A DNA stretch of 64,000 bases from Rhizobacter sp. AJA081-3 (GCF_017795745.1 NZ_CP059067.1:5146001-5210000), one strand, 5' to 3'; numbered from the stretch's first letter, positions 54,637 through 62,621 are shown. Numbers and translations are program-made. Notes: generated from the sequence alone by a model not told the origin.

Positions 54637-54938
54637 GCAGCTTTACCGTCACGCTGCCGTCGGGTGCGAGCTGGACGCCGACCTTCGTGCAGTCGATCAA
54701 CGAGGAGAAGTGCATCGGCTGCGGCCGCTGCTTCCGCGTCTGCCCGCGCGGCGTGCTCGAGCTCGTCGGCCTGAACGACGAAGGCGAGCGCATCGCCGTC
54801 GACCCCGATGGCGACGAGGAAGAAGAGTACGAGAAGAAGGTGATGACCATCGCGCACGGCGAGCTGTGCATCGGCTGCACCGCCTGCTCGAAGATCTGCC
54901 CGAAGAAGTGCTACACGCACGCGGCGTCGCCGGCGTGA
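54633..54938 (+). CDS. fdxB: Ferredoxin III, nif-specific
   Basis: A 101-residue 2[4Fe-4S] ferredoxin with 'CIGCGRCFRVCPRG' and 'CIGCTACSKICPKKCY'. The 39-residue acidic insert between the two motifs ('DPDGDEEEEYEKK') is typical of FdxB. It probably supplies electrons to nitrogenase or FeMo-co synthesis. It overlaps DUF683 and is followed by nifQ through a GTGA overlap. Confidence 0.94.
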   Translation: MSSFTVTLPSGASWTPTFVQSINEEKCIGCGRCFRVCPRGVLELVGLNDEGERIAVDPDGDEEEEYEKKVMTIAHGELCIGCTACSKICPKKCYTHAASPA

Positions 54939-55294
54939 ACACGGTGGCCATGGCCCGCGCGGACGAGGTCACCGACCTCGTGGCGCTGCTGCTCGACCAC
55001 GCCGATGCCAAGGCGGGCACGCGCGAGGAGATCGAGACGGTGGCCGAGCGCGTGGCCGTGGCCTGCCTGGGCGACAACCACCTCTGGCAGGACCTGCGCT
55101 TCGCCTCGCGCGCCGAGCTCTCGGCGCTGATGACGCGCTGGTTCCCCGCCTTGGTGGCGAAGAACCACGCCGACATGAAGTGGAAGAAGTTCCTCTACAA
55201 GCAGCTGTGCGAGCGCGAGGAGCTGTTCATCTGCAAGGCGCCGAGCTGCGCCGTCTGCGTCGACCGGCCGATCTGCTTCGGGCCCGAAAACTGA
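54935..55294 (+). CDS. nifQ: NifQ, short form
   Basis: A 119-residue NifQ, an Fe-S protein that supplies molybdenum for FeMo-co. The C-terminal motif 'CKAPSCAVCVDRPICFG' (C-x4-C-x2-C-x5-C) is diagnostic, with 'HADMKWKKFLYKQLCEREELF' just before. The N terminus is shorter than in typical NifQ (about 170-190 residues). The GTG at 54935 is chosen since it overlaps the fdxB stop; ATG 54950 is an alternative. It converges on the bacteriohemerythrin gene. Confidence 0.9.
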   Translation: MNTVAMARADEVTDLVALLLDHADAKAGTREEIETVAERVAVACLGDNHLWQDLRFASRAELSALMTRWFPALVAKNHADMKWKKFLYKQLCEREELFICKAPSCAVCVDRPICFGPEN

Positions 55295-55301
55295 ACGGGC
55301 C

Positions 55302-55682
55302 CTAGGCAGGCACGCCGAGCTGCACCGAGCCCGAGATGTGGCCAAGGCACCAGAGCGCCAGGAAGCGCTGCAGCTCGAGCCGGTCGAAGTTGTCGGTGGT
55401 GACGATCTCGTCGACGAGGTAGTCGAACTCCTCGCACTCCGCCGCGTGGTCCTCGAGATCGGGGTGGTCGCGTTCGGCCAGCACGGCCGCTTCGGTCTCG
55501 AAATGCGCACGCGCCAGGGCGCGCAGCTGCTCGAAAGCCTGGTCGAACTGCCGGTCGGCCTCTTCGCCGCCGGCACACAGATCGGCCAGCCGGTTGCACT
55601 GGCTCAGCAGCGCCTGATGCTGGGCATCGATGGCTTCGTGGCCGACGCTGAAGTTCGGCTCCCAGGGCACGCGGGTCGGCAT
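55302..55682 (-). CDS. Bacteriohemerythrin
   Basis: A 126-residue hemerythrin-fold oxygen carrier. The di-iron His/Glu ligands are visible in 'FSVGHEAIDAQHQALLSQ', 'AHFETEAAVLAERDHPD' and 'LWCLGHISGSV', the last with the His-x3 pattern of bacterial forms reduced. It is the last gene of a minus-strand operon with a multihaem cytochrome and an NrfD-like protein. Oxygen buffering for nitrogenase is likely, by analogy with the Methylococcus protein. Confidence 0.88.
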   Translation of the reverse strand: MPTRVPWEPNFSVGHEAIDAQHQALLSQCNRLADLCAGGEEADRQFDQAFEQLRALARAHFETEAAVLAERDHPDLEDHAAECEEFDYLVDEIVTTDNFDRLELQRFLALWCLGHISGSVQLGVPA

Positions 55683-55708
55683 GGTCAGATGTTCTCCGTG
55701 AAGGCAGC

Positions 55709-56137
55709 TCAGAAGCCGAGCGACTCGACGACCGCGACGAGGTCGGCGAAGCTGGCCGCCTTGAGCTTCTGTTCGAGGACCAGCTTGTCCAGGCCCTCGC
55801 ACTCGAAGCGGGTCAGGCTGACTTCGAGCGGCAACTCGCGGATCTCCATCGGCGACATGTAGCCGATGTGGCAGATGTGGGCGATGCACTGGCGCTCGGG
55901 CTCGCTGAGCTCGAGGCCGTGGTAACGCATCAGCTCGAGGTAGCGCTCGGCCGTGCGGTTGATCTTGCCGCTGATCTCCATCGTGTTCTTCTGGCCGGCC
56001 GTGAGGATCGCCAGCGGCGGGCCGAAGAAGATGGGCGTCTTGCCGACGTTGCGCGTCTGCTCCTCGCGCGTCAGCGCCGGGGCGACCCAGGTCGGGTCGC
56101 CGCGCTCCGGCTTGGCTTGATCAGGTGAGTCGGACAT
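55709..56137 (-). CDS. Unknown protein between cytochrome and bacteriohemerythrin
   Basis: A 142-residue soluble protein without recognised domain. It contains 'GKTPIFFGPPLAIL', 'QKNTMEISGKINRTAERYLELMRYHG' in parts, and a Cys/His/Met-rich centre ('ERQCIAHICHIGYMSP'). No signal peptide is visible. Its start overlaps the cytochrome stop (ATGA), so it is coupled to it; a role in assembly or regulation of that redox module is inferred only from position. Confidence 0.75.
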   Translation of the reverse strand: MSDSPDQAKPERGDPTWVAPALTREEQTRNVGKTPIFFGPPLAILTAGQKNTMEISGKINRTAERYLELMRYHGLELSEPERQCIAHICHIGYMSPMEIRELPLEVSLTRFECEGLDKLVLEQKLKAASFADLVAVVESLGF

Positions 56138-56964
56138 CAGTGCTGCGGGATCGCGTGGGTCTTCTCGAACGCCGCATCCTTGAAGCCGCGGGGCAGCTGG
56201 GGCGGTGTCTCCGGCTGCAGCTGGATGAAGCCCTTGTTGCGCGCGCCGTCCTGCACGTTGTGCGGGTTGTGGCATTCGGTGCAGGTGAACCAGCGCTTCT
56301 TGCCCGTGCTGGTGAAGTCGCCGATGCGCTTGCCGTGGATGCCGTCGCGCCAGTCGCGAAGCTTGTCGCCGTGGCACTTGCCACACAGCAGCTGCGACTG
56401 GTCGATGCTGATCGGGTCACCGTAGTGGTCGACCAGCATGTTGCGCTTGGTGTTGTGGTGGCAATCCAGGCACCAGACGCGGCCGCGGCCGTGCTGCAGG
56501 TTCTTGGCGTCGGGCAGCAGCGCTTCCATGGTCGGGATCGGCACCGGCCGGTTGGTTTTCGGGAAGCCCACGGGGTAGGTGCCGTTGTGGCAGGCCGTGC
56601 CGCACTGCGCCAGCAGGTTCAGCTTCTCGGAGCGCGGCTTCACGACGGCCAGGCCTTCGGGGATGGCCTCCATCTGCGGCATCTTGCCCATCGGCACGGT
56701 GCCCTCGTAGGGGTCGGCGTACCAGAGCGCTGCGCCGGTCGTCGGCGAGCACTTCACGTTGGGCAGGCCGGGCTTGATCTCACGCTGGGTGATCTCCGTG
56801 GCGCCCTTGCGGCTCTCGAAGCAGATCACCTCGGCCGGCGCCGAAGCGGCGGCGGCCGCCGGTGCCGCGGCTTCGCCGCCGGCGGGCTTGTCCTGCGCGA
56901 GGACGGAGAGGATGGCGGCGCCGCACAGGGCCAGCACCGCCGCGGGAACAGCAAATCGCTTCAT
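56137..56964 (-). CDS. Exported multihaem cytochrome c with one CX3CH site
   Basis: A 275-residue periplasmic cytochrome. The signal peptide ends around residue 25, followed by an Ala-rich linker. Haem motifs: three CXXCH ('CLDCH', 'CGKCH', 'CTECH') and one with an extra residue ('CGTACH', CX3CH), so four haems if all are used. It resembles the DsrJ/NrfB-like tetra- and pentahaem partners of PsrC/NrfD membrane modules. ATG 56964 starts the signal peptide. It sits 10 bases after the NrfD-like gene. Confidence 0.85.
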   Translation of the reverse strand: MKRFAVPAAVLALCGAAILSVLAQDKPAGGEAAAPAAAAASAPAEVICFESRKGATEITQREIKPGLPNVKCSPTTGAALWYADPYEGTVPMGKMPQMEAIPEGLAVVKPRSEKLNLLAQCGTACHNGTYPVGFPKTNRPVPIPTMEALLPDAKNLQHGRGRVWCLDCHHNTKRNMLVDHYGDPISIDQSQLLCGKCHGDKLRDWRDGIHGKRIGDFTSTGKKRWFTCTECHNPHNVQDGARNKGFIQLQPETPPQLPRGFKDAAFEKTHAIPQH

Positions 56965-56974
56965 GGTGATCACC

Positions 56975-58207
56975 TCAGTGCACCGCGGCGGCCGGGTTGG
57001 CCGCGGCGGCCCCGCCGAACCGGACCTCGCCCAGCAGGATGCCGATGGCACCCTTGAGCAGGATCGTCAGGATGAAGAAGCCGAAGGCCCAGATGCCCAG
57101 GGTCATCATCCATTCGACGAAGGTCGGGTAGTACTCCGTGACTTCGCCGATCGGCGAAGGGATGAAGCCGGGGACGATCAGGCCCATGCCCTTCTCGATC
57201 CAGATGCCGACGAAGGCCATCGCGCAGGGAATGGGCAGCAGCTTCATGTCGTTGCGGAACTTCGGCGTCATGAACAGCGCGAAGGCGCCGACCATCAGCA
57301 CGACGGAACTCCAGAACCACGGCACCAGCGCCGTCAGGCCGTGCAGGCCGAACATCAGGTAGTACAGGCTGTTGGCGTGCTCGGTGCGGGCGTACAGCTC
57401 GATGACGATTTCCGACAGCGTCAGGAAGATCGCCAGCCCCAGGCACCAGATGACGATGGTGGTGAGCAGCTTGATCGCGCTGTCCTCGATCCACATCTTC
57501 GTGTTGTTGCGGATGATCAGGAAGGCGATGATGATCAGCGCCGGCCCCGCCGCGAAGGCGGTGGTGATGAAGCGGATCGGCATCATGCTGTGGAACCACA
57601 TCGGGCGCGCCGGGTTCACCGCGATCAGGAAGGCCGTGACGGTGTGGATCGACAGCGCCCACACGATCGAGATGTAGACCAGCGGCATGAAGATCTTCGC
57701 GTTCACCGGCTTGCCCGTGTACTTCGAGTACAGGTACCAGAAGCCGACGACGAAGTTCAGGATCAGGTAGCCGTTGAGCACCAGCACGTCCCAGCCCAGC
57801 ATCGACGAGAAGCTGTAGATGCCCCAGGGCGGGACCATGTGCCACAGGCGATCGGGCCGGCCCATGTGGGCGAACACGAACACCATCACCATGATCACCG
57901 CCGAGATCGCCAGCATCTCGCCCAGCACGGTGACCTTGTGCATGCCCTCGTGGTGGTACACGTAGGCCGGGAAGACGATGGTCACCGCCCCCGCCGCCAC
58001 GCCGACCAGGAACACCAGGTTGGCCAGGTACAGGCCGTCGTGGATCTGGCTGGTCATGCCGGTGACGATGAGGCCCTCGGTGTTCTGCAGGTAGAACACG
58101 TAGAGCATGCCCACGATCAGCAGCGCCAGCGTGCCCATCCAGGCGTAGAACTTGGTGCCGCCCTTGAGCACGTAGCGGGCGTAGTCGAAGACGAATCGGG
58201 TCAGCAT
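56975..58207 (-). CDS. NrfD/PsrC-type quinone-interacting membrane protein
   Basis: A 410-residue integral-membrane protein of the NrfD/PsrC (DsrP-like) family with about ten helices ('FYAWMGTLALLIVGMLYVFYL', 'LANLVFLVGVAAGAVTIVFPAYVY', 'FGFFILTILLKGAIGILLGEV'). Family members bind quinol and pass electrons to a four-cluster ferredoxin; some also pump or leak protons. The partner ferredoxin is encoded 10 bases upstream. It has no molybdopterin subunit here. Confidence 0.92.
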   Translation of the reverse strand: MLTRFVFDYARYVLKGGTKFYAWMGTLALLIVGMLYVFYLQNTEGLIVTGMTSQIHDGLYLANLVFLVGVAAGAVTIVFPAYVYHHEGMHKVTVLGEMLAISAVIMVMVFVFAHMGRPDRLWHMVPPWGIYSFSSMLGWDVLVLNGYLILNFVVGFWYLYSKYTGKPVNAKIFMPLVYISIVWALSIHTVTAFLIAVNPARPMWFHSMMPIRFITTAFAAGPALIIIAFLIIRNNTKMWIEDSAIKLLTTIVIWCLGLAIFLTLSEIVIELYARTEHANSLYYLMFGLHGLTALVPWFWSSVVLMVGAFALFMTPKFRNDMKLLPIPCAMAFVGIWIEKGMGLIVPGFIPSPIGEVTEYYPTFVEWMMTLGIWAFGFFILTILLKGAIGILLGEVRFGGAAAANPAAAVH

Positions 58208-58217
58208 GTTCGTCTCC

Positions 58218-59288
58218 TCAGTCGTAGAAGTAGAAGAACTTCGGGAAGGTGTTCAGCTCGGCCTTGAGGCGGAACACGTTCTTGCGCGCGAGGATCTTGC
58301 TCACCTCGCTTTCGGGGTCGAGCAGGTTGCCGAACTTGCGCGCGCCCACCGGGCAGACCTCGACGCAGGCCGGGTAGCGGCCGTGGCGGGTGCGCTGCAG
58401 GCACCAGTGGCACTTCTCTACGACGCCGCGCATGCGCGGGCGGTTGCCCAGGTAGTGCGTCACCGGGTTCATGTCCTCCTTGGGAAGGACGGGCGTGGTG
58501 AGGTTGAAGCGGCGCGCCCAGTACGGGCAGGCGCCCATGCACATCTTGCAGCCGATGCACCAGTTGTAGTCGATCACCACCGGGCCGTCGGCCTCGCGGT
58601 AGGTCGTGCGCACCGGGCAGACCTTCACGCAGGGCGGCTTCTCGCACTGCATGCAGGCGATCGGCATGTAGTTGGCGTCCTTTTCCGGTACGGCCTCGGG
58701 GGTGTATTGATACTGGCCTTCGAGCACTTGGCCGGCCGGGCTGTAGGCGTTGCCGCCGACCTGGATGCCCAGACCTTCGGGATAACCCTGGTTCATCTTG
58801 TCGGCGGTGAACTCGCCGCGCTCCATGCGCAGCACCTGGATCCACTCGATGCGCTCGCCGGGGCGGGCGCCGCGCGACTGGTTGTTCTCCTCGACGCAGG
58901 CCTTCACGCAGCGGCGGCAGCCGATGCATTTGCGAATATTCAGGGCATAACCCATCAATACCCCTGGCTGCGCCTCGGTGATATCGACAGAAACCTTCTT
59001 GTTATATTCGCCTGAATATCTCTTTTCGAGCCGAAGGCGCGCTTCGGCCTTTTCTTCCGGCGTCATCAGCCGGTAGTTCTTCTGGAAATGTTCGGCCCAT
59101 TCGACCGCCGCCTTGGCTTCGCCGGGCTGGGCCATCAGTGCGGCCGTGCCCATCAGCGACGACATGCTCAGCATGCCGCCGGAGCGCAATACGTCACGGC
59201 GCGAGCGCTTGAGCACGGCCTTGGACGGATCGCCAGACGCTGGCGCCTCCTGCGCCGCGCTGGCGGGGGGATTTTCTTTGGTGGTCAC
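58218..59288 (-). CDS. Tat-exported four-cluster [4Fe-4S] ferredoxin (DsrO/PsrB-like)
   Basis: A 356-residue periplasmic electron carrier. The N terminus carries a Tat motif ('SRRDVLRSGG') and a hydrophobic stretch ending 'AKA'. Cluster motifs are 'CIGCRRCVKACVEE', 'CMQCEKPPCVKVCPV', 'CIGCKMCMGACPYW' and 'CHWCLQRTRHGRYPACVEVCP'. It is the classical partner of NrfD/PsrC membrane subunits. The GTG start at 59288 has a GGAG site 9 bases upstream and begins directly before the conserved Tat region; an ATG 54 bases earlier lacks this. Confidence 0.9.
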   Translation of the reverse strand: MTTKENPPASAAQEAPASGDPSKAVLKRSRRDVLRSGGMLSMSSLMGTAALMAQPGEAKAAVEWAEHFQKNYRLMTPEEKAEARLRLEKRYSGEYNKKVSVDITEAQPGVLMGYALNIRKCIGCRRCVKACVEENNQSRGARPGERIEWIQVLRMERGEFTADKMNQGYPEGLGIQVGGNAYSPAGQVLEGQYQYTPEAVPEKDANYMPIACMQCEKPPCVKVCPVRTTYREADGPVVIDYNWCIGCKMCMGACPYWARRFNLTTPVLPKEDMNPVTHYLGNRPRMRGVVEKCHWCLQRTRHGRYPACVEVCPVGARKFGNLLDPESEVSKILARKNVFRLKAELNTFPKFFYFYD

Positions 59289-59381
59289 ACTGATACTCCA
59301 AGGCGGGGAATGACTCACCCGCCGATGCACGGATCGCGACAAATTCGATCCTGAGTGTGGTGTGACGCCTGCCGGGCATCG

Positions 59382-59395
59382 TTGATCGCGGTCAA
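59382..59395. promoter_or_regulatory. FNR/Anr-like box upstream of the redox operon
   Basis: TTGAT-CGCG-GTCAA matches the FNR/Anr consensus TTGAT-N4-ATCAA in 9 of 10 bases. It is 94 bases upstream of the Tat-ferredoxin start on the minus strand and suggests oxygen-dependent control. Confidence 0.6.
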
Positions 59396-59466
59396 AACAG
59401 GTGATGAGCCGTTTTGTGGGGCGTCAACCGGGCAGGGAATGGCTGCAGGGGCGACAAATCGACGGG

Positions 59467-59486
59467 TTTCTGATCTGGATCAGAAA
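59467..59486. promoter_or_regulatory. Palindromic FNR-like site
   Basis: Perfect palindrome TTTCTGAT-CTGG-ATCAGAAA; the core CTGAT-N4-ATCAG has 8 of 10 matches to the FNR/Dnr consensus. It lies between the two divergent transcription units, 92 bases before boxB. Confidence 0.5.
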
Positions 59487-59533
59487 CTCGCCCGAACGCA
59501 TGCATCATTCTGCGTGTACCGTCGGCGAATAGA

Positions 59534-59547
59534 TGCATCAAAGTGCA
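59534..59547 (+). promoter_or_regulatory. BoxR/BzdR-type operator of boxB
   Basis: TGCA-N6-TGCA (TGCATCAAAGTGCA), the operator pattern known for BoxR/BzdR repressors that sense benzoyl-CoA. It is 30 bases before the boxB ATG. A near-copy, TGCA-N6-TGCG, is at 59501-59514. Confidence 0.65.
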
Positions 59548-59577
59548 TTTGACGCCATTCAACCAGGAGCGAGAACC

Positions 59578-61074
59578 ATGAGCGAGACGATCGACACCCT
59601 GACCGAAGTGCCCGAATCCGTGAGCAGCGAGAAGTTCGTCGAAGTGAAGTACGACGACTCGATCCCGAACAACGTCGATCTGGCGTCCGACAAGCAGCTG
59701 CAGCGCGCGCTGGAGAGCTGGCACCCCGGCTATCTCGACTGGTGGAAGGACATGGGGCCCGACGGCTTCCAGGACGCCGAGGTCTACTTGCGCACCGCGG
59801 TCGGCGTCGACCCGGCGGGCTGGGCCAAGTTCGGCTACGTGAAGATGCCGCAGTACCGCTGGGGCATCCTGCTGGCTCCGAAGGTCGAGGGCCGCACCAT
59901 CCCCTGCGGCCGCCACAAGGGCGAGCCGGTGTGGCAGGAAGTGCCCGGCGAGTACCGCTCGCTGCTGCGCCGCCTGATCGTCATCCAGGCCGACACCGAG
60001 CCGGCGTCGGTGGAGCAGCAGCGCTACCTCGGCAAGACGGCGCCCTCGCTGTACGACATGCGCAACCTGTTCCAGGTGAACGTCGAGGAGGGCCGCCACC
60101 TGTGGGCGATGGTCTACCTGCTCGTCAAGCACTTCGGCAAGGACGGCCGCGAGGAAGCACAGGCGCTGCTCGAGCGCCGCAGCGGACAGCAGGACAACCC
60201 GCGCATCCTGGGTGCCTTCAACGAGCGCACGCCGGACTGGCTGAGCTTCTTCATGTTCACCTACTTCACCGACCGCGACGGCAAGATGCAGCTCGCTGCG
60301 CTGGCCGAGAGCGGCTTCGATCCGCTGTCGCGCTCGTGCCGCTTCATGCTGACGGAAGAAGCGCACCACCTGTTCGTCGGCGAGACCGGCGTGGGCCGCA
60401 CCATCGAGGCCACCTGCATGGCGATGAAGAAGGCCGGCATCAGCGACCCGAACGACACCGCCGCGATCCGCAAGCTCGGTGTGGTCGACCTGCCGCTGCT
60501 GCAGCGCAAGGCCAACTTCCACATGAGCGTGACACGCGACCTGTTCGGCTCGGAGATCTCGAGCAACGCCGCCGACGCGTTCAGCTCCGGCTTGAAGGGC
60601 CGCTTCAACGAGGCGGGCCTGAGCGGCGACGACCACCAGCTGCAGGACGCCACCTACCCGGTGACGCGCGTGGTCGACGGCCAGCTGGTGGTCGAGGATG
60701 TGCCGGCGCTGCGCGCCATCAACTGCCGGCTGCTCGACGACTACATCGCCGACTGCCAGGGCGGCATCGACCGCTGGAACAAGGTGATCGAGAAGGCCGG
60801 CATAGCCTTCCGCTTCACCCAGCCGCACAAGGGCTTCAACCGCCGCATCGGTGAGTTCGGCGGCCACCGCATCAGCCCGGCCGGCGAACTGCTGAGCCAG
60901 GCGCAGTGGGCCGCGCAGCAGGGCGGCTGGCTGCCCAACGAGGCCGACGGCGCGTTCATCCAGTCGTTGATGAAGCCTTGCATCGAGCCCGGCCAGTACG
61001 CCAGCTGGATCGCCCCGCCGCGTTTGGGCATCAACGGACAGCCGGGCGAGTACGAGTACGTGAAGATCGCCTGA
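59578..61074 (+). CDS. boxB: Benzoyl-CoA 2,3-epoxidase component B
   Basis: The 498-residue di-iron epoxidase of the aerobic benzoyl-CoA (box) pathway. BoxB uses O2 and electrons from BoxA to make 2,3-epoxybenzoyl-CoA. Features: 'LESWHPGYLDWWKDMGPDGFQD', carboxylate-His iron ligands around 'VNVEEGRHLWAMVYLLVKHFG' and 'FMLTEEAHHLFVGETGVGRT', and 'HMSVTRDLFGSEISSNAADAF'. boxA and boxC, usually adjacent, are absent from this window, so the gene is alone here. Its ATG follows an AGGAGCGAG site. A terminator follows at 61082. Confidence 0.95.
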   Translation: MSETIDTLTEVPESVSSEKFVEVKYDDSIPNNVDLASDKQLQRALESWHPGYLDWWKDMGPDGFQDAEVYLRTAVGVDPAGWAKFGYVKMPQYRWGILLAPKVEGRTIPCGRHKGEPVWQEVPGEYRSLLRRLIVIQADTEPASVEQQRYLGKTAPSLYDMRNLFQVNVEEGRHLWAMVYLLVKHFGKDGREEAQALLERRSGQQDNPRILGAFNERTPDWLSFFMFTYFTDRDGKMQLAALAESGFDPLSRSCRFMLTEEAHHLFVGETGVGRTIEATCMAMKKAGISDPNDTAAIRKLGVVDLPLLQRKANFHMSVTRDLFGSEISSNAADAFSSGLKGRFNEAGLSGDDHQLQDATYPVTRVVDGQLVVEDVPALRAINCRLLDDYIADCQGGIDRWNKVIEKAGIAFRFTQPHKGFNRRIGEFGGHRISPAGELLSQAQWAAQQGGWLPNEADGAFIQSLMKPCIEPGQYASWIAPPRLGINGQPGEYEYVKIA

Positions 61075-61081
61075 GGCGCGG

Positions 61082-61102
61082 GCGGGCGGGGGCCCGCTTC
61101 TT
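61082..61102 (+). terminator. Terminator after boxB
   Basis: 6-bp perfect stem GCGGGC / GCCCGC with a 4-base loop followed by TTCTT, 8 bases after the boxB stop. It is a short but GC-only stem with a weak T-run. Confidence 0.65.
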
Positions 61103-61111
61103 GCAGCACGG

Positions 61112-61135
61112 CGTTGTGAAGTAGCATTCACAACG
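61112..61135. promoter_or_regulatory. Candidate ModE-type operator upstream of modA
   Basis: Perfect inverted repeat CGTTGTGAA-N6-TTCACAACG. The outer CGTT...AACG and the 6-base centre follow the ModE operator plan (CGTTATAT-N-ATATAACG) although the inner arms differ. It is 58 bases before modA; a modE gene is at the end of the window. Confidence 0.6.
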
Positions 61136-61192
61136 ATATGTCGGGGGATTTGTCGGGAAACCGACGAGCGCTCCGAAGCAAGGAGTGTCCCG

Positions 61193-61936
61193 ATGCACCG
61201 CCCGTTCTTTGCCGCTCTGCTGGCCCTGGCCGCCTCGTTCGCCCACGCGGGCGAGGTGCAGGTGGCCGTGGCCGCCAACTTCGCCGGCACGCTGGCCCGG
61301 ATCGGCGAGGGCTTCACCGCGGCCACCGGCCATGTGCTGAAAGTCTCCAGCGGATCGACGGGCAAGTTCTACACGCAGATCGTCGCCGGCGCGCCCTTCG
61401 AGGTGCTGATTGCCGCCGACGACGAGACGCCGAAGCGGCTGGTCGCCGAGGGGCAGGCCACGGCCGGCAGCAACTTCACTTATGCCATCGGCAAGCTGGT
61501 GCTGTGGAGTGCACAGCCCGGCTTCGTCGACGACCAGGGCGCCGTGCTGGCCTCGGACAAGGTCAGGCACGTCGCCATCGCCAACCCGAAGGTCGCGCCC
61601 TACGGCGCGGCGGCGCTGGAGGTGATCAAGGCGCGCGGGCTGAGCGACGCGCTGATGCCCAAGCTCGTCACCGCCGAGAGCATCGCTCAGGCCTATCAGT
61701 TCGCCGCCACCGGCAATGCCGAGCTCGGCTTCGTCGCGTTGTCGCAGGTGGCGGTGCCGGGCAGGCCGCTGGTGGGATCGTTCTGGCAGGTCCCGGCGAA
61801 CCTGTACGGCGAGATACGGCAGGACGCCGTGCTGTTGAAGTCCGGCGAGAAGAACCCGGCGGCGCGCGCGCTGCTCGACTTCCTCAAGAGTGACGCGGCG
61901 AAGCGCAGCATTCGCGAGTTCGGCTACGGACCTTGA
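61193..61936 (+). CDS. modA: Molybdate-binding periplasmic protein ModA
   Basis: The 247-residue periplasmic binding protein of the molybdate ABC importer. The signal peptide is about residues 1-20 ('LLALAASFAHAGEV'). The ligand site motifs 'AANFAGTLARIGEGF' and 'SSGSTGKFYTQIVAGAPFEVLIAADDE' are as in ModA, as are 'NPKVAPYGAAALE' and 'VTAESIAQAYQFAATGNAELGF'. A ribosome site AAGGAGT precedes the ATG. Confidence 0.96.
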   Translation: MHRPFFAALLALAASFAHAGEVQVAVAANFAGTLARIGEGFTAATGHVLKVSSGSTGKFYTQIVAGAPFEVLIAADDETPKRLVAEGQATAGSNFTYAIGKLVLWSAQPGFVDDQGAVLASDKVRHVAIANPKVAPYGAAALEVIKARGLSDALMPKLVTAESIAQAYQFAATGNAELGFVALSQVAVPGRPLVGSFWQVPANLYGEIRQDAVLLKSGEKNPAARALLDFLKSDAAKRSIREFGYGP

Positions 61937-61937
61937 G

Positions 61938-62621
61938 ATGCTGAGCCCCGCCGAATGGAGCGCCGTCCGCCTCACCGCCGAGCTGGCGGGGCTGACCACC
62001 TTGCTGCTGCTGATCGTCGGCACGCCGATGGCGTGGTGGCTGGCGCGCACGCGCTCGCCGGCCAAGCCGGTGTGGGCGGCGCTGGTGGCCATGCCGCTGG
62101 TGCTGCCACCCACGGTGATCGGCTTCTACCTGCTGCTGCTGATGGGGCCGCAAGGGCCGGTGGGCCAGCTCACGCAGTCGCTCGGGCTCGGGCGGCTGCC
62201 CTTCACCTTCGCCGGGCTGGTGGTGGCCTCGGTGATCTACTCGCTGCCCTTCGTCGTGCAGCCTCTGCAGCAGGCTTTCGAGGCCGTGCCGGAGCGCACG
62301 CTGGAAGCCGCCGCCACGCTGCGTGCCAACCCCTGGGACTGCTTCTTCAGCGTCGCCGTGCCGCTGGCGAGACCGGGCTTCGTGACGGCCGGCGTGCTCG
62401 GTTTCGCGCACACCGTGGGCGAGTTCGGCGTGGTGCTGATGATCGGCGGCAACATTCCCGACAAGACGCGCGTGCTGTCGGTGGCGCTGTACGACCATGT
62501 CGAGGCCAGCGAGTTCGCCGATGCACACCGGCTGGCGGCAGGCATGGTGGTGTTCGCGCTGGTCGTGCTGGTGACGCTGTACGTCTCGAACCGGCCGCGC
62601 CGCGAGGAGCGCCCCGCATGA
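61938..62621 (+). CDS. modB: Molybdate ABC transporter permease ModB
   Basis: The 227-residue permease with about five helices. The EAA loop that contacts ModC is 'ERTLEAAATLRANPWDCFFSVAVPLARPGF' in parts; 'AMPLVLPPTVIGFYLLLLMG' and 'LGFAHTVGEFGVVLMIGGNIP' are ModB landmarks. It begins 1 base after the modA stop and its stop overlaps the modC start (ATGA). Confidence 0.96.
   Translation: MLSPAEWSAVRLTAELAGLTTLLLLIVGTPMAWWLARTRSPAKPVWAALVAMPLVLPPTVIGFYLLLLMGPQGPVGQLTQSLGLGRLPFTFAGLVVASVIYSLPFVVQPLQQAFEAVPERTLEAAATLRANPWDCFFSVAVPLARPGFVTAGVLGFAHTVGEFGVVLMIGGNIPDKTRVLSVALYDHVEASEFADAHRLAAGMVVFALVVLVTLYVSNRPRREERPA

Noticed and set aside
59351-59375. GG-N10-GC element on the plus strand upstream of boxB
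   Set aside because: The -24 half reads TGGTGTG rather than TGGCACG and it lies more than 200 bases from boxB with no NifA site.
61151-61166. TGT-N10-ACG near-match to a NifA site upstream of modA
   Set aside because: One base off the consensus and no sigma-54 element between it and modA; more likely chance or part of another palindrome.
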